Assembly: GCF_020567425.1 (NCBI RefSeq)
Contig: NZ_JAJCVJ010000003.1
Location: 186,001-250,000 of the forward strand
DNA length: 64,000 nucleotides
From: Salinirubrum litoreum
Lineage (GTDB): Archaea; Halobacteriota; Halobacteria; Halobacteriales; Haloferacaceae
Reading direction: 5' to 3'
Shown here: piece by piece, positions 51,651-60,559 of the stretch
Layout: every line of letters starts with the position of its first letter
Numbering within the stretch: position 1 is the first letter of the stretch
The notes under the pieces: generated by a model
What the model was told of the DNA's origin: nothing
What the model saw: only the letters and a program-made list of their open reading frames with translations
The model's database searches: none
Position numbers and translations under genes: made by a program

Positions 51651-52526
51651 TCACGACGGGGTGTCGCGCGGTCGGTCGGCCCGTTCACGATCGGTCGACG
51701 ACGCAGAGAGATCTAACCCCCCGTCGGGGAGCGGGTTCACCGAGAGTCGCTCGGTCCCGTACCGCCAGACCAGCAGTGCCACCACCGCCCAGACGACGCC
51801 GAGCAGGGCGACCTGTGAGGCCACCTCGCTCCCGACGACACCCCCGGCGGTCGTCACGGACACCGCGTTCGAGAGCGTGTGGAAGACGACGGCGACCAGC
51901 ACGCGGCCACCGGCGGCGTTGTAGAGCCACGTCGTGATCACGCTGATCCCGACCACGGCGGCCGCGTACAGAGCGAACGGCGTCCCCGCCTGTGAGCTTC
52001 CGGGCATCAGGAACAGCGGGACGTGCCAGACCGCCCAGATCACGCCGATGGCGATACTCGCCCAGAACGCCCCGACTCGACGCTGTAAGACCGGGAGCGC
52101 GAGACCGCGCCAGCCGGGTTCCTCCAGGCCGCCCCTGACGAGCGTCGCGAACACGACGGCCGGGAGCGCCGCCGCCGGCAGGAGACCGGCGCGGTCGAAC
52201 TGTGCGCCACCCGCGACGACGACCGCGATGGCACCCACGTAGAGGACGACCGGCACCAGCACGGCGGCGAGCCAGACTCCCGGCGGTGCCCGGACGTCGA
52301 CGAGCGCCCGGAGCCACGACCGGCCGTCGCCACCGAGTGTGGCGACGACGACGGCCGCGAGGAAGGGGCCGAGGCCGCCGAGCAGGAGCAACGGCGTCAC
52401 GAACGCGGACCGGCCGGTCTGGAGGTCGACGGCGACGACTCCCCACGGGATCCATGTCAGGAGGAACGTGAGGAGGACGAACGCGGCGAAGCGATGCCGG
52501 CGGACGAGAGAGCGTACTGATTCCAT
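51651..52526 (-). CDS. CPBP-family intramembrane protease
   Basis: A 291-residue protein with about eight helices. Motifs are EEPGWRGLALPVLQ (about 166-179), WAVWHVPLF and VVFHTLSNAV, which together form the proposed Glu-Glu-Arg/His site. The ATG at 52526 drops an unrelated upstream extension. The acidic C-terminal tail is polar. It lies tail to tail with the Acg-like gene and upstream of no obvious partner; the function is unknown. Confidence 0.9.
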   Translation of the reverse strand: MESVRSLVRRHRFAAFVLLTFLLTWIPWGVVAVDLQTGRSAFVTPLLLLGGLGPFLAAVVVATLGGDGRSWLRALVDVRAPPGVWLAAVLVPVVLYVGAIAVVVAGGAQFDRAGLLPAAALPAVVFATLVRGGLEEPGWRGLALPVLQRRVGAFWASIAIGVIWAVWHVPLFLMPGSSQAGTPFALYAAAVVGISVITTWLYNAAGGRVLVAVVFHTLSNAVSVTTAGGVVGSEVASQVALLGVVWAVVALLVWRYGTERLSVNPLPDGGLDLSASSTDRERADRPRDTPS

Positions 52527-52682
52527 GGGTAGATCACGGTCTCCCGTTCGTCGTCCACGGTGATAACCGCAGACGGCACCTCTCGATACCTGAGAACGAC
52601 GAACGCGGCAGTCGACCCCCACGACAACGGCTCACTGGTCTCGCTGGGTCGGTGTGGCCGGGAGCGCGTGACGCGACCGACC

Positions 52683-54635
52683 CTACAGCGGGAGGACACC
52701 GAGCAGTGACAGTTGCCAGGCGACCACGACCGCCGCGGCAGTCACGACCGTGTAGTGGACCCGGACGGGACGTGTCCAGTACTCGTCGCGCCACGCGAGG
52801 CCGGTTGCCACGACGGCACCGACCGTGCCCGCGAGCGCGACCCACCGGACGAGTTTCCCGGTCTGGAGTGCCAGCGACGGGGAGGCGGCCTCCGCGTTGA
52901 AGTCGAGCCACGCGAGCAGGAAGATCACCAGCACGGCGAGCCACAGCAGGCTGACGGTGCCGAGGAGCCAGTGTGCGGCGCGTTCGCGGTCGTCCGGGGC
53001 GTCGTGACCGCGCCAGCGTCGCCACAGCGGCCCCGCGAGCCAGAGCAGGAGGACGGAGGCGAAGCCGAGGACGCCAGCGCCGAGTCCGGTCTGTAGCACC
53101 GTCAGTCGCTCGTAGCACGGGACGCGCTCGTAGGTCGACGGCCCGAAGCTATCGAAGAACAGGTGTGTCGCCCGGCCCTCGTCGTCGTACTCGAAGACCA
53201 GCAGATCGCTGCCGCCGACTGCCTCGTAGACCCCTGGTCGGCGCTCGACCCACGTCTGCGTGGGTGCGCCGAGTCGGGTGGTCCTCAGAGAGCCGTCGTC
53301 GGTCGCCTCGACGGTGTAGGTGCGCGTCGTGACACCGAGGAGCCGTTCCCACGAGGACGTCGAGACGGTCAGCGACCGGTAGTCGCCGGTGAGGGCGCGC
53401 GCTCGGTCCGTGGCACCGGTCGGCGGGTCGACGGCAGGTGTGTCCGATCGCGGGTAGTAGCGATCGGTGAAGGCGTCGAGCAGTTCGAACCGGGCAGTCC
53501 CGCCGCCGGGCGCGTTGTAGACGACGAACAGGCCGAGGTCTCGCTCCGGGTAGAGCGCGAGCAGACTCGTGAACCGGGGCGTGTCCCCCCAGTGGCCGAC
53601 GATCCGCTCGTCGTTCCGGTCCATCTCGATGAAACCGAAGGCCATCCCGTTCAGTTCGGGGACGCGTTCGGACTTCGTGACCTGCCGACTGTGCATCTCG
53701 CGGACCGACTCCGCAGACAGGATGCGCTCCCCGCCGACAGCACCCTCGTTCAGGTGCGCGAGCATGAACTGCCCCATGTCCGCCCCGGTCGTCCGGAGCG
53801 AACCGCCCTCCGGCGGCAACGTCCACACCAGCGGCGGGTGGGCCTGATACCCGCCGTTCTGGTACGTGTAGCCGGTCGCGCGGTGCGGGTCCAGTCGCGC
53901 CGGGAGCGGTTGGGCGTAGGTCGTGTTCGCCATCCCCAGCGGCATGAAGATGCGCTCGTCGACCTGTTCGACGAAGGGCGTGTCGGCGGTCTCGGCGACG
54001 ACGTGGCCGGCGAGTGCCGTCCCGTAGTTCGAGTACGCGACGAACGCGCCCGGCGGGGAGACGCGGGCGGGCCGCTGGTCGGCAAGGATCTGGTCCATCG
54101 GCCTGATCTCGCCGGGGTCGTCTGCGACCATCCCGGCGAAGACGTCCTCGAACCCCGCAGTGTGCGTCCCGAGGTGTCGCAGGGTGACGGGCTCCGGGTA
54201 GGTGGGCGGGACGGACACCGCAGAGTCGGCGAGGTAGTCGTTCACGTCGCGGTCGAGGTCGAGTCGGCCGTCCTCGACGCCCTGCATCACGGCCGTCCAC
54301 GTGACGAGTTTGCCGGTCGAGCCGACGCTGAAGACGGTCTCGTCGGCGACGACCGGACGGCGTGTGTCGAGATCGGCGTAGCCGTACCCCTTCGCGAGTG
54401 CGATCTCGTCCTCGTGGACGAGGACGACCGTCGCCCCCGGGACGTGGTGGCGTTCGAGCTGTGCCGCCATCGTCTCGTCGAGCCACGCCTCGACGGCCTC
54501 GGGGTCGTCGAGACTCGGCTGCGCCTCGGACGCGACAGACGCGGCGGGTCGCTCGAACGAGGCGAGCGCCGGGCTACTCACGAGGGCGACGATCAGGAGC
54601 AGGACGGCGAGTGTGTGTCTCGATGTGTGTGTCAT
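52683..54635 (-). CDS. Membrane-anchored serine hydrolase (class C beta-lactamase family)
   Basis: A 650-residue protein. A Sec-type signal peptide (about 1-26) is followed by a penicillin-binding/beta-lactamase fold domain (about 45-390). It has SxxK as STGK (Ser106-Lys109), YSNYG for the Tyr-x-Asn box and HWGDTP for the third box. A second beta-rich domain (about 395-490) and four C-terminal helices (about 500-645) follow. This matches the serine hydrolase plus membrane-domain layout seen in archaea and bacteria, in which the enzyme faces outside. Archaea lack peptidoglycan, so it probably cleaves other esters or peptides. Confidence 0.92.
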   Translation of the reverse strand: MTHTSRHTLAVLLLIVALVSSPALASFERPAASVASEAQPSLDDPEAVEAWLDETMAAQLERHHVPGATVVLVHEDEIALAKGYGYADLDTRRPVVADETVFSVGSTGKLVTWTAVMQGVEDGRLDLDRDVNDYLADSAVSVPPTYPEPVTLRHLGTHTAGFEDVFAGMVADDPGEIRPMDQILADQRPARVSPPGAFVAYSNYGTALAGHVVAETADTPFVEQVDERIFMPLGMANTTYAQPLPARLDPHRATGYTYQNGGYQAHPPLVWTLPPEGGSLRTTGADMGQFMLAHLNEGAVGGERILSAESVREMHSRQVTKSERVPELNGMAFGFIEMDRNDERIVGHWGDTPRFTSLLALYPERDLGLFVVYNAPGGGTARFELLDAFTDRYYPRSDTPAVDPPTGATDRARALTGDYRSLTVSTSSWERLLGVTTRTYTVEATDDGSLRTTRLGAPTQTWVERRPGVYEAVGGSDLLVFEYDDEGRATHLFFDSFGPSTYERVPCYERLTVLQTGLGAGVLGFASVLLLWLAGPLWRRWRGHDAPDDRERAAHWLLGTVSLLWLAVLVIFLLAWLDFNAEAASPSLALQTGKLVRWVALAGTVGAVVATGLAWRDEYWTRPVRVHYTVVTAAAVVVAWQLSLLGVLPL

Positions 54636-54907
54636 TGGAGGGACGTCTGTGGGTGCGGTCGTCGGCGTCCACCGTCCGAAGCAGGCAGACGCGATACCGG
54701 CGGGGAGACGGAAGCGATCCGAGCGGGACGTCGCTTCGCGATCACCACCCGGGTCGGTGGTACTCGTCCCGTGCTCCCGGCGTCACTGACCGTCGAGACG
54801 ACGACTGCTACTATAAAATCGCCTACTGGTTGCCAGACGCTGAGAGTCGATGAGCGGAGTTGGCCTCGACGCTCGGCAGTCGATTCGGTGCTCGGAGTCC
54901 GATCCCG

Positions 54908-55339
54908 TCACCGAACGACGGTCACCGTCACCGGCGCGTCGCTGACGACCGTCGTCGCGACCGTCCCGAGCAGGCGCGAGACCAGACCGTTCGACTCGCC
55001 CCCGTGACCGCCCATGACGACGTGGTCCACGTCGCTCCCTTCGACGAACGCGAGGATGACCTCGGCTGGGTCGCCGGTCTCGATGACCGTCTCGACCTCC
55101 CGGTCGTACTCGGCTGCCCGCTCGGTGGCCTCCGCGATCATCTTCTCGGCTCGCTCACGGGCGTCGTCGAGACGCTCGTCCCCGCGCTCGCGAACCCCGC
55201 CTTCGCTCATCCCACTCCCGATGGGTGTGAGCACGTTGAGGACCGTGACCTCGCAGTCGAACGTCTCCAGGGCGTGTGAGAGCGCCTCGTCCGCGAGCGG
55301 CGAGCCATCCAGCGGGACGAGGACGTGTGCGGGTGCCAT
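54908..55339 (-). CDS. Universal stress protein (UspA family)
   Basis: A 143-residue single Usp domain. VLVPLDGSPLADEALSHAL begins the fold, and the ATP-binding pattern near the C-terminus reads MGGHGGESNGLVSRLLGTVA, followed by VSDAPVTVTVVR. The G-2x-G-9x-G spacing is close to ATP-binding Usp proteins, with Glu in place of one Gly position. A TATA element (complement GTTTTTACC, 55362-55370) centred 27 nt upstream fixes the ATG at 55339 over an upstream in-frame codon. It is cytoplasmic with a likely role in stress response. Confidence 0.93.
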   Translation of the reverse strand: MAPAHVLVPLDGSPLADEALSHALETFDCEVTVLNVLTPIGSGMSEGGVRERGDERLDDARERAEKMIAEATERAAEYDREVETVIETGDPAEVILAFVEGSDVDHVVMGGHGGESNGLVSRLLGTVATTVVSDAPVTVTVVR

Positions 55340-55502
55340 ACGCGACCGTAGGCAGACGACGGGTAAAAACACCGCACTCCCGGGGCCAGGACCGTCGCAG
55401 GCGAGCCACGCGGCGTGACTCCGGACGGTGGACCGACGACTGGTGGTGAACGCGTCGCCAGCAGTCGGGACGGAGTGGACGTCACCTGTCGGTCGAGTGG
55501 AC

Positions 55503-55826
55503 TCACCGACCGGTCGCGATCCGTAGCGAGTACGCGATACAGGCGAGACCGACCACCTGCGTCAGCCGAACCGCCAGGCGGACGACGTTCTGCAGGTGGA
55601 TCGGGACGATCCGGAACGCGATCAGGCCCTGCCCGGCGACGGCCAGCAGGTACGTCAACCCGAACAGCAGGATCATCCCGACCGAGAGCCACCGCATCGA
55701 GCGTTCCTCGTTCCGCCGGAGGCCACGATACGCCTGATAGCCGATGTAGAGGCCGATGATCGCCGACAGCGTCGCCGCGAGTCCGGCGAGCAGGCCGACG
55801 GGCGACCCGAAGCCGATCACCGCCAT
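55503..55826 (-). CDS. Small three-helix membrane protein paired with an HTH regulator (DUF7521-like)
   Basis: A 107-residue protein with three predicted helices (about 8-30, 45-67 and 80-102) and a basic loop YQAYRGLRRNEERS. It resembles haloarchaeal DUF7521 proteins, which are often encoded after an ArsR-like regulator. Its ATG overlaps the stop of the upstream HTH gene as ATGA, so the two are coupled and may act together as a membrane signal and regulator. The start is decided by that overlap. Confidence 0.8.
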   Translation of the reverse strand: MAVIGFGSPVGLLAGLAATLSAIIGLYIGYQAYRGLRRNEERSMRWLSVGMILLFGLTYLLAVAGQGLIAFRIVPIHLQNVVRLAVRLTQVVGLACIAYSLRIATGR

Positions 55827-56185
55827 CAGAACTTCCCCCACAGGCGAGTCAGTTGGTCGGCGACGTCGTCGCTCCGGCGGTCGACCTCCCACGAGATGTC
55901 GCCGTCCCTGATGGTGAGTTCGAACCGGTCGAGCCGTGAGACGTACACCGTCTCGTGGTGCCCGTCGGATCGTGGGCGCGTGCGCTCGGTCACGAGGTCG
56001 GCGTCGGTCAGCCGCTCGAGTCGCCGGTAGATCGACGACGTGGAGAGCCCACAGCGGTCGCTGAGTTCGTTCGCCGACCGTGGCTTCTCGCTCGTCGCGA
56101 TCAGGATCGACCGGACGTGCTCGTCGTCGAGCAGCGAGACGACGGTTGCGAGGTCGACGCCGGCCATCTCTCCGTCAGGTGTCAT
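55826..56185 (-). CDS. ArsR/TrmB-like winged-helix regulator
   Basis: A 119-residue regulator. The winged helix is clear: VSLLDDEHVRSILIATSEKP, ANELSDRCGLSTSSIYRRLE and LTDADLVTERTR. The C-terminal part is a beta-hairpin dimer region with DGDISWEVDRRSDD. It is translationally coupled to a small membrane protein gene. A TATA-like TACATAGTATG (56194-56204) is closer to an alternative ATG at 56167 (32 nt), so the true start may be that one, giving 113 residues. Confidence 0.87.
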   Translation of the reverse strand: MTPDGEMAGVDLATVVSLLDDEHVRSILIATSEKPRSANELSDRCGLSTSSIYRRLERLTDADLVTERTRPRSDGHHETVYVSRLDRFELTIRDGDISWEVDRRSDDVADQLTRLWGKF

Positions 56186-56276
56186 CTGCGTCGTACATAG
56201 TATGTTGGGGTCTGTTCGGGGGATGCGCGGCGTGGGCTCCGACGTTCCGGCACACGCCGCTGGGGAGACGGCGACG

Positions 56277-57527
56277 CTACGCATCGGTCTCCCCCCGCAG
56301 GTCGACACCGAGGAGGACGTGGAAGCCGACCTCCTCGGTCGAGTAGACGAGACTCACACCGGTCGCGTCGGGGTCGTCGCGCAGGTCGACCACGGCCTCC
56401 GTCCCCGCCTCGACGGTCTCCGTGCCGGTCCAGAGGTCTCGCTTGTCGATTCTCCCGGGTGCGGCGGGGCGGTGGACGTCGTAGAAGAGCCGATTCGCAG
56501 AGACGGCCTCACCGGCCTCGTGTCTGAAGGTGACGCGATCGTTCGAGGCGTCGGCGTCGACGCCCCACGTCACCTGTGGGAGTTGGTACTCGGGCGGGAC
56601 CGACTGGTCGCCCGACAGCGGGACCTGCGTCTCGACGGTGGCCAGTCTGCCGGCGAGTGCGACGTCGAACGCGTCGGCACCGTCGACGAACCGGTAGTCG
56701 TCTTCCCGCAGGGCTCGTTCGAGTGCGTCCGCGCTCGGCACCCGGTCGGGGTCGCGGTAGTGGTACTGGACGACCTGATAGGCGGTCTCCTCGTCGAATC
56801 TGATGGCGTCGGCCATCATCACCGGTCGACCCGTCGGGTCGTGGGTCGCCGTGTTGACGCCGAGGTACGGGTTCCCACCCGCGGCGGTCGAGAGGGCCTC
56901 GAACCCGTCGTTTGTGTCGTGGTACCGGGGCCGAGTGCCCCGGCCGGCGTCGACGAGTGCTTCCAGATCGGGCGAGTCGTGGTGGTACGCGCTCGTGAAG
57001 ACGACGGTGCCGTCACCGACGGCGACGCGACGGGGGACGTCCGAGCGGGCGAACACGGTGTAGCCGCGATACGCGCCCGTCTGCTCGTAGCCGGTGGAGT
57101 CGATCGTCTGGACGACGCGCTCCCGGTCGAAGGACGCCTCCGCGACGGTGCCGAAGGTCCCGCTGACGACCCGGTCGTAGGTCTCGAAGCCGACCCCGAC
57201 GTAGTCGAGACTCGCCTTGAGGCGTGCCCGCCCCCCGACGAACTTCGCCGGTGCGTCGGGGCGCGAGGCCGTCGACTGCATCGCGACGAAGTGGTAGTCG
57301 TCGACGTCGGTGTCGACGGCGGAGGGTGCCGGGAGCCAGCGCCGGTAGGCTGGGTCACCCGCTGGCGGGACGTCGAGACGACCGTATCGCTGGTCGTCGC
57401 CGAGTGGGGGGAGCCCCGAGAGACAGCCAGCGGTCGACAGGGACAGCGACGCCGCGAGTGCAGCACTACCCGTGAGGAATCGACGGCGGGAGCGATCAGT
57501 GGAGGGCCGATCTGTGTTGGGGGACAT
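56277..57527 (-). CDS. Tat-exported lipoprotein of unknown function
   Basis: A 416-residue protein. SRRRFLTGSAALAASLS is a twin-arginine signal and STAGC (Cys at about 34) is the lipobox, so the mature protein should be lipid-anchored outside the membrane. The body is a mixed alpha/beta fold without membrane segments and with several repeated YDRV/FARSD-like strands. I do not recognise the family beyond haloarchaeal hypothetical lipoproteins. No enzyme motif is visible. It stands upstream of the HTH/membrane pair on the same strand, but the 91-nt gap and separate promoter features argue for its own transcript. Confidence 0.88.
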   Translation of the reverse strand: MSPNTDRPSTDRSRRRFLTGSAALAASLSLSTAGCLSGLPPLGDDQRYGRLDVPPAGDPAYRRWLPAPSAVDTDVDDYHFVAMQSTASRPDAPAKFVGGRARLKASLDYVGVGFETYDRVVSGTFGTVAEASFDRERVVQTIDSTGYEQTGAYRGYTVFARSDVPRRVAVGDGTVVFTSAYHHDSPDLEALVDAGRGTRPRYHDTNDGFEALSTAAGGNPYLGVNTATHDPTGRPVMMADAIRFDEETAYQVVQYHYRDPDRVPSADALERALREDDYRFVDGADAFDVALAGRLATVETQVPLSGDQSVPPEYQLPQVTWGVDADASNDRVTFRHEAGEAVSANRLFYDVHRPAAPGRIDKRDLWTGTETVEAGTEAVVDLRDDPDATGVSLVYSTEEVGFHVLLGVDLRGETDA

Positions 57528-57542
57528 GCCGCAGTTCGAGAC

Positions 57543-58043
57543 TCACTCGCCGATACCGTATAAGCTCCACATCGACTGCGGGCCTGCGCACCCCGTCGAT
57601 GGATTTTTGTAATGGTTCGAGGTGAGAGGCTGCATCCGGCCCGAGTCGCAGTGCTCGGCGGCAGGAGTCTCCACTGGTCTCACTACCCGCGCGTGGTACC
57701 CGACTCGCTGGCCGCCGGACACGCCGAAGGCGGCTGGCTGCAAGTGCGAGAGTGCGAACCCCAGAGTGAGCAGCAGGAGTATCGGGACGACTGCGATCAC
57801 ACCGGAGAGCCCACCGGTCTTCGCTCCACGCTTCGGGGGCACCTTCTGGAGATACCCCGCGACCGCCCCGCCGAACAGGGGCGAGAGCCGTCCACGCAAG
57901 CAATGTACGATGAGTCTGACCGTTCGGAGGGGCGCTCCCGCTCCCCCGATTCGACGGCCTTCGGTCTCGTCGCCCCGTGGTGCCTCGCTCGGTGCTCCGT
58001 CCGCGAGACAGACGTGACGACACTCGGCATCCTCGCTGGACAT
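57543..58043 (-). pseudogene. Possible DUF5518-like membrane protein remnant
   Basis: The middle of this 166-codon frame (SPLFGGAVAGYLQ, then GAKTGGLSGVIAVVPILLLL) looks like the core of the haloarchaeal DUF5518 membrane family. The N-terminal 45 residues lack a membrane helix and have a composition unlike a coding sequence, and the C-terminal 60 residues lose the expected last helices. I read it as a degraded copy, possibly with frameshifts at both ends. It could instead be a real but divergent small membrane protein. Confidence 0.45.
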
Positions 58044-58122
58044 CGCTCACGTCGCCCTCCGAGTGGCCTCTCGGCAGTTCGGACAGCAGCTTCATCCGCG
58101 TGAGAAGCGTATCTATCCCGAG

Positions 58123-58956
58123 ATGCCGACAGTGCAGACCGGCGATATCGAGACCTACTACGAGACACGCGGTGAGGGCCCGCCCCTGCTCTTCGTCCAC
58201 GGCGCACTCTCCGACCACTCGGCAGCGGCCGCACAACTCGATGCCTTCAGCGAGGAATGTACGACGATCGCATACGACCTCCGCGGTCACGGGCAGACGG
58301 CGAACCCACGCGACGCGCCGTACTCCATCGACCTGTTGGCAGCCGACCTCGACGCGTTCATCACCGCTCTCGACCTCGACCACCCGGTACTCTGTGGTGT
58401 CTCGATGGGTGGCATGGTCGCACAGACGTACGCCAGCCGACACCCGGACGGACTCGGTGGCCTCGTTCTCGCCGACACGTTCACGCCGTCGTTCGTCGAC
58501 CGGCGGGACCGCTTCGAGCGGACCGTCCTGACGCGGGCGTCCCTGGAACTGCTTCGGCTGGTCGGCTACGAGCGTGCCATGGGGGCTCTCACCTGGCTCG
58601 GTCGGCGGATCGAGCGGAACCGGACCACGAGTCTCCGCCCGGAGCGGTTCCCTCCGATGGAGACGGCTGCTGCGGTCAACGCACTCCGAGCGGTGCTGTC
58701 CTTCCAGCACACCGACATCGACCTCCGGTCGATCACCGTCCCGACGTTGATCCTCTACGGTGAACACGAGACGTCCGTGATCCGTCGACACGTCCCCACG
58801 CTCGCCGCCGAGATACCCCGGGCGACCGTTCGGGAGGTCCCCGACGCCGGACACGCTTCCCCGTGGGACAACCCGGCGTTCTTCAACGACGCGATCCGGA
58901 CGTTCCTGACCGAGATCGTCTCGTCGCCAGCGGCGGGGAGTGAGCCACCCGAGTGA
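58123..58956 (+). CDS. Alpha/beta hydrolase
   Basis: A 277-residue protein. LLFVHGALSDH is the oxyanion loop, YDLRGHGQT the conserved strand-turn, GVSMGGMVAQTYA the nucleophile elbow (Ser near residue 95) and VPDAGHASPWDNP the catalytic His. The acidic residue position reads LYGEHETSV. Members include esterases, lactonases such as 3-oxoadipate enol-lactonase, and haloperoxidase-like enzymes. The ATG at 58123 precedes the family start by only a few residues. The substrate is unknown. Confidence 0.93.
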   Translation: MPTVQTGDIETYYETRGEGPPLLFVHGALSDHSAAAAQLDAFSEECTTIAYDLRGHGQTANPRDAPYSIDLLAADLDAFITALDLDHPVLCGVSMGGMVAQTYASRHPDGLGGLVLADTFTPSFVDRRDRFERTVLTRASLELLRLVGYERAMGALTWLGRRIERNRTTSLRPERFPPMETAAAVNALRAVLSFQHTDIDLRSITVPTLILYGEHETSVIRRHVPTLAAEIPRATVREVPDAGHASPWDNPAFFNDAIRTFLTEIVSSPAAGSEPPE

Positions 58957-59311
58957 GCGATCCTGTGTCCGTCTCACGTCGAGGATCGGAACGACTTCGG
59001 CCTCGAACCGACGCTTGAGTGCCTCGCCGGTCTCTGGCACCCGGAACGCGACGTGGCCCCAGTTGTCTCCCGTCGGTGGGACGAACGACGGGACAGTTGG
59101 TTCTCCGGACAGAGTCGACCACGGAGCAGTCCCTCTTTCAGTGCCGTGGCGGGTCTACGTGGTCGATCGCCGTGACGTTCGTCCCGAAGCAGTCTCCGAC
59201 CAGACGTGTACGCTCCCTGTCGAACGCGGTTCGGGTGGATACACGAGACGCATCTGCGCCCGACTCTCTGTGAGCACGAATAGTTATGCCGAAATCGTGC
59301 GTAGGGTTACC
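58957..59311. other. 355-nt gap before the FilR1-like regulator
   Basis: No gene is convincingly supported. A minus-strand frame near 58960-59110 has a stretch with GDNWGHVAFRVPETG that vaguely recalls a VOC-domain protein, but it has no start, no full domain and overlaps the upstream gene's 3' end. The promoter of the next gene (AATAGTTATG, about 59279-59288) ends the gap. Confidence 0.4.
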
Positions 59312-60118
59312 ATGCGGTCGAGCAGCTACTCACCGATCGACGACATCGCGTATCTCGCACGGTCCGATCACCGTGTCAGCACGCTCGTCGCGTTGACCGT
59401 CCGGCCCCGTACTCGTTCCGAACTCCGGGGGACGGTCGGTGTCTCACCGTCGACGATGCGGCGGACCCTGCGTGAGTTCGAGGAGCGCGACTGGATTCGC
59501 CGACCCGACCACGAATACGAGGCGACACAGCTCGGCGCGTACATCGCATCGGGGATGACAGCACTGAAAGAGCGCGTCGAACTCGAACAGCGTCTCCGAG
59601 ACGTCTGGCAGTGGCTCCCGGGCGAGGAGAGCGGGTTCACCGTCGAGATGTGTCCCGATGCGGTCGTGACGGTCGCCGAGGCCGACAACCCCTACGCCCC
59701 GATCAATCGGTTTCTCACGCTGCTCGACGAGAGCGATACACTCCGGTTCATCGGGTCCTCGCTCGTGCTGTTGGAACCGTGTCGTGACGAGTTCTGCGAG
59801 CACGTTATCGACGGACTGCAAGCGGAGATCATCGATCCGCCACGCGTCGCCGAGTACATCCGGTCGACGTATCCGGCGTTGTCGTCCGAGACCCTCGCCA
59901 GCGGGAATCTCACCGTCCGACTACTCGAGGACCTCCCGCCGTACGGCGTCGGTCTCTTCGACGACCGGATCGCCGTCTGTGGCCACGACCCCGACAGTGT
60001 AACAGTTCGGGTGTTGCTCGATACAGCCGACGAAGAAGCCCGAGAGTGGGCAGAATCGGAGTACGACTTCTACCGCCGCCAGACGCAAACTGCTCACTTC
60101 GGCCCCGTCCCTGACTGA
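59312..60118 (+). CDS. Helix-turn-helix regulator with FilR1-type middle domain
   Basis: A 268-residue regulator. The N-terminal winged helix (about 5-75) has IAYLARSDHRVSTLVALTV and VSPSTMRRTLREFEERDWI. The rest resembles the ligand-like domain of methanogenesis regulator FilR1 (DUF1724): residues about 115-150 (RFLTLLDESDTLRFIGSS), EEHVI-like FCEHVIDG and a final DDRIAVCGHD strand. Many paralogues occur in haloarchaea and their signals are mostly unknown. A TATA element centred about 28 nt upstream supports a leaderless start at 59312. Confidence 0.88.
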   Translation: MRSSSYSPIDDIAYLARSDHRVSTLVALTVRPRTRSELRGTVGVSPSTMRRTLREFEERDWIRRPDHEYEATQLGAYIASGMTALKERVELEQRLRDVWQWLPGEESGFTVEMCPDAVVTVAEADNPYAPINRFLTLLDESDTLRFIGSSLVLLEPCRDEFCEHVIDGLQAEIIDPPRVAEYIRSTYPALSSETLASGNLTVRLLEDLPPYGVGLFDDRIAVCGHDPDSVTVRVLLDTADEEAREWAESEYDFYRRQTQTAHFGPVPD

Positions 60119-60559
60119 GCGAGTGCCGTTCTCACTGTCGACCGAGACCACTCGTCTCCCGAACCTCTCGACGTCGTTCGGTTCGTCTCACTCGCTCTGA
60201 GTCGTGTGTTCGGTCGGTCGGCCTGTCCACCTGGTGCGTTTTCACCAGCAGTTGCACGGCCACCAGGTGCTGCCTGCTCACCACGAATTGGGCACCGTGG
60301 CACCGGCCACTCGCCTGTCACGGGGTAGCTACCTAACGCTCGGAGCCGGATCGAGACTGCGGATCGGCAACTGAAGATCATGACTCGAGCGAACCGGTGC
60401 GATCGTGTGGTGTCGACCCGGAGTGGCGATTCCTTCTTCGCCCCGACTACGAAGCCAGAACGCTCGTGGGAGTGGAGATCAGAGCGTGTGGTTCGTCGGC
60501 AGACGCACACGGACGTGCCCCCGCAGCGAGCACTCTGCTCGAGCAGGTGGTGAGAGGCT
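60119..60559. other. 441-nt gap with an inverted repeat
   Basis: No gene is seen. Arms CACCTGGTG (60228-60236) and CACCAGGTG (60261-60269) are perfectly complementary with a 24-nt loop containing a further CACCAG. They could form a hairpin after the upstream gene or an operator. The rest looks like ordinary spacer. Confidence 0.5.

Noticed and set aside
50377-57581. A 16-nt identical sequence (TCCACATCGACTGCGG) at 50377-50392 and 57566-57581
   Set aside because: One such match is expected by chance in a GC-rich 64-kb window; no other shared flanking sequence is seen.
58960-59110. Minus-strand stretch resembling part of a VOC/glyoxalase protein
   Set aside because: No start codon, no complete domain, no promoter, and the frame runs into the 3' end of the alpha/beta hydrolase gene.
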